A stretch of 6,966 nt of DNA from positions 1 through 6,966 of the forward strand of contig JALSQC010000389.1 of the NCBI GenBank assembly GCA_026985625.1, in the 5' to 3' direction. A model generated the notes under the pieces. That model saw only the letters and a list, made by a program, of their open reading frames with translations. It was not told where the DNA came from and did no database searches. Below are positions 6,446 through 6,966 of this stretch, one piece after another; the first letter of the stretch is position 1; each line of letters starts with the position of its first letter. The position numbers and the translations under genes are program-made. The stretch comes from Bacteroidales bacterium (GTDB taxonomy: Bacteria; Bacteroidota; Bacteroidia; Bacteroidales; JAFGXI01).

Positions 6446-6966
6446 AAAAATCATTTATTTTATTTTTAAGTTTATTTGTAATAGCAAACTTAAAAGCACA
6501 AGACTTAAAAACAGCATTTAAAACGTCGTATGATTTAGAAAAAAACGGCAAATACATTAATGCAATAGAACAGCTTAAAACAGTTTACGACGAAAACTCA
6601 TACGAAATCAACTTACGTTTAGGCTGGTTATCTTATTTAGCAGGAAATTTTACCGAATCTATATCGTATTACAACAAAGCAATTACACTAATGCCTTTAT
6701 CAATAGAGGCTTATCTTGGCTTAGTTTATCCTGCATCGGCTGTAGGAAATTGGAATCAGGTTATTGATGCTTATAATAAAATTTTAACAATTGATAAACA
6801 AAATAAAATAGCAAATTACAAACTCGGCTACATATATTACTACCGAAAAAATTACGAAAAAGCTTACCATTATTTTCAAGGATTAGTAAATAATTATCCC
6901 TTTGATTATAACTATTTAATTATGTTTGCTTGGACAAATCTTAACCTTGGCAAAACACGCGAAGCA
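6433..6966 (+). CDS. Secreted TPR protein, truncated by the window edge (partial)
   Basis: The frame is open to the last base, giving 178 residues with no stop. It starts at an ATG inside the end of the barrel gene (13-base overlap), six bases after AGGAGGT. Residues 1-22 are a signal peptide (Lys-Lys, a hydrophobic core, then LKA before QD), so the protein should be periplasmic or outer-membrane associated. The rest is about four to five tetratricopeptide repeats: one near 25-57, then LRLGWLSYLAGNFTESISYY (61-80), a third near 91-124 (NWNQVIDAYNKILTID), a fourth with YKLGYIYYYRKNYEKAYHYF (129-148), and a fifth beginning near 158. TPRs bind proteins and often partner outer-membrane channels, matching its neighbour. 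A barrel or other domain may follow beyond the window. Its exact function is unknown. Confidence 0.85.
   Translation, partial: MDILKKSFILFLSLFVIANLKAQDLKTAFKTSYDLEKNGKYINAIEQLKTVYDENSYEINLRLGWLSYLAGNFTESISYYNKAITLMPLSIEAYLGLVYPASAVGNWNQVIDAYNKILTIDKQNKIANYKLGYIYYYRKNYEKAYHYFQGLVNNYPFDYNYLIMFAWTNLNLGKTREA

Overview
The window is very AT-rich and reads like a low-GC member of the Bacteroidota. The signs are A/T-rich translation starts without Shine-Dalgarno sequences, one TAnnTTTG-type -7 promoter element, signal peptides ending in -AISQE and -LKAQD, and an outer-membrane barrel with a C-terminal aromatic residue. Every supported gene is on the + strand.

Layout: bases 1-98 are the 3' end of an unidentified gene. 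Bases 99-283 are the only real intergenic space; they hold a 7-bp tandem repeat (100-148), a pair of 21-bp direct repeats (195-236) and a likely promoter (-7 box at 251-258). From 284 to the right edge runs one tightly packed, probably single-transcript operon: a PqqD-like small protein (284-529), an ATP-grasp ligase (522-1571), a PLP-dependent decarboxylase of the diaminopimelate/ornithine decarboxylase fold (1601-2959), a urea-transporter-like membrane domain fused to an M23 metallopeptidase (2959-5154), a TPR plus outer-membrane beta-barrel protein (about 5147-6445), and a secreted TPR protein cut by the window edge (6433-6966). Four of the five junctions overlap by 1-13 bases and the fifth is 29 bases, which argues for co-expression.

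How they may work together (inference): the first three genes look like a cytoplasmic biosynthetic module. It has a peptide-binding PqqD/RRE-type protein, an enzyme that makes amide-type bonds with ATP, and an amino-acid decarboxylase whose substrate-recognition residue differs from true DAP decarboxylases. The last three look like an envelope module: an inner-membrane small-solute channel joined to a peptidase, an outer-membrane barrel with TPRs, and a periplasmic TPR protein. Together they could make, process and move a small peptide-like or amino-acid-derived product, or modify the cell wall. No precursor peptide and no radical-SAM enzyme is visible, and I do not recognise the set as a named pathway. 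The two most unusual features are the transporter-peptidase fusion, whose predicted topology conflicts with a periplasmic peptidase, and the gene combination itself.
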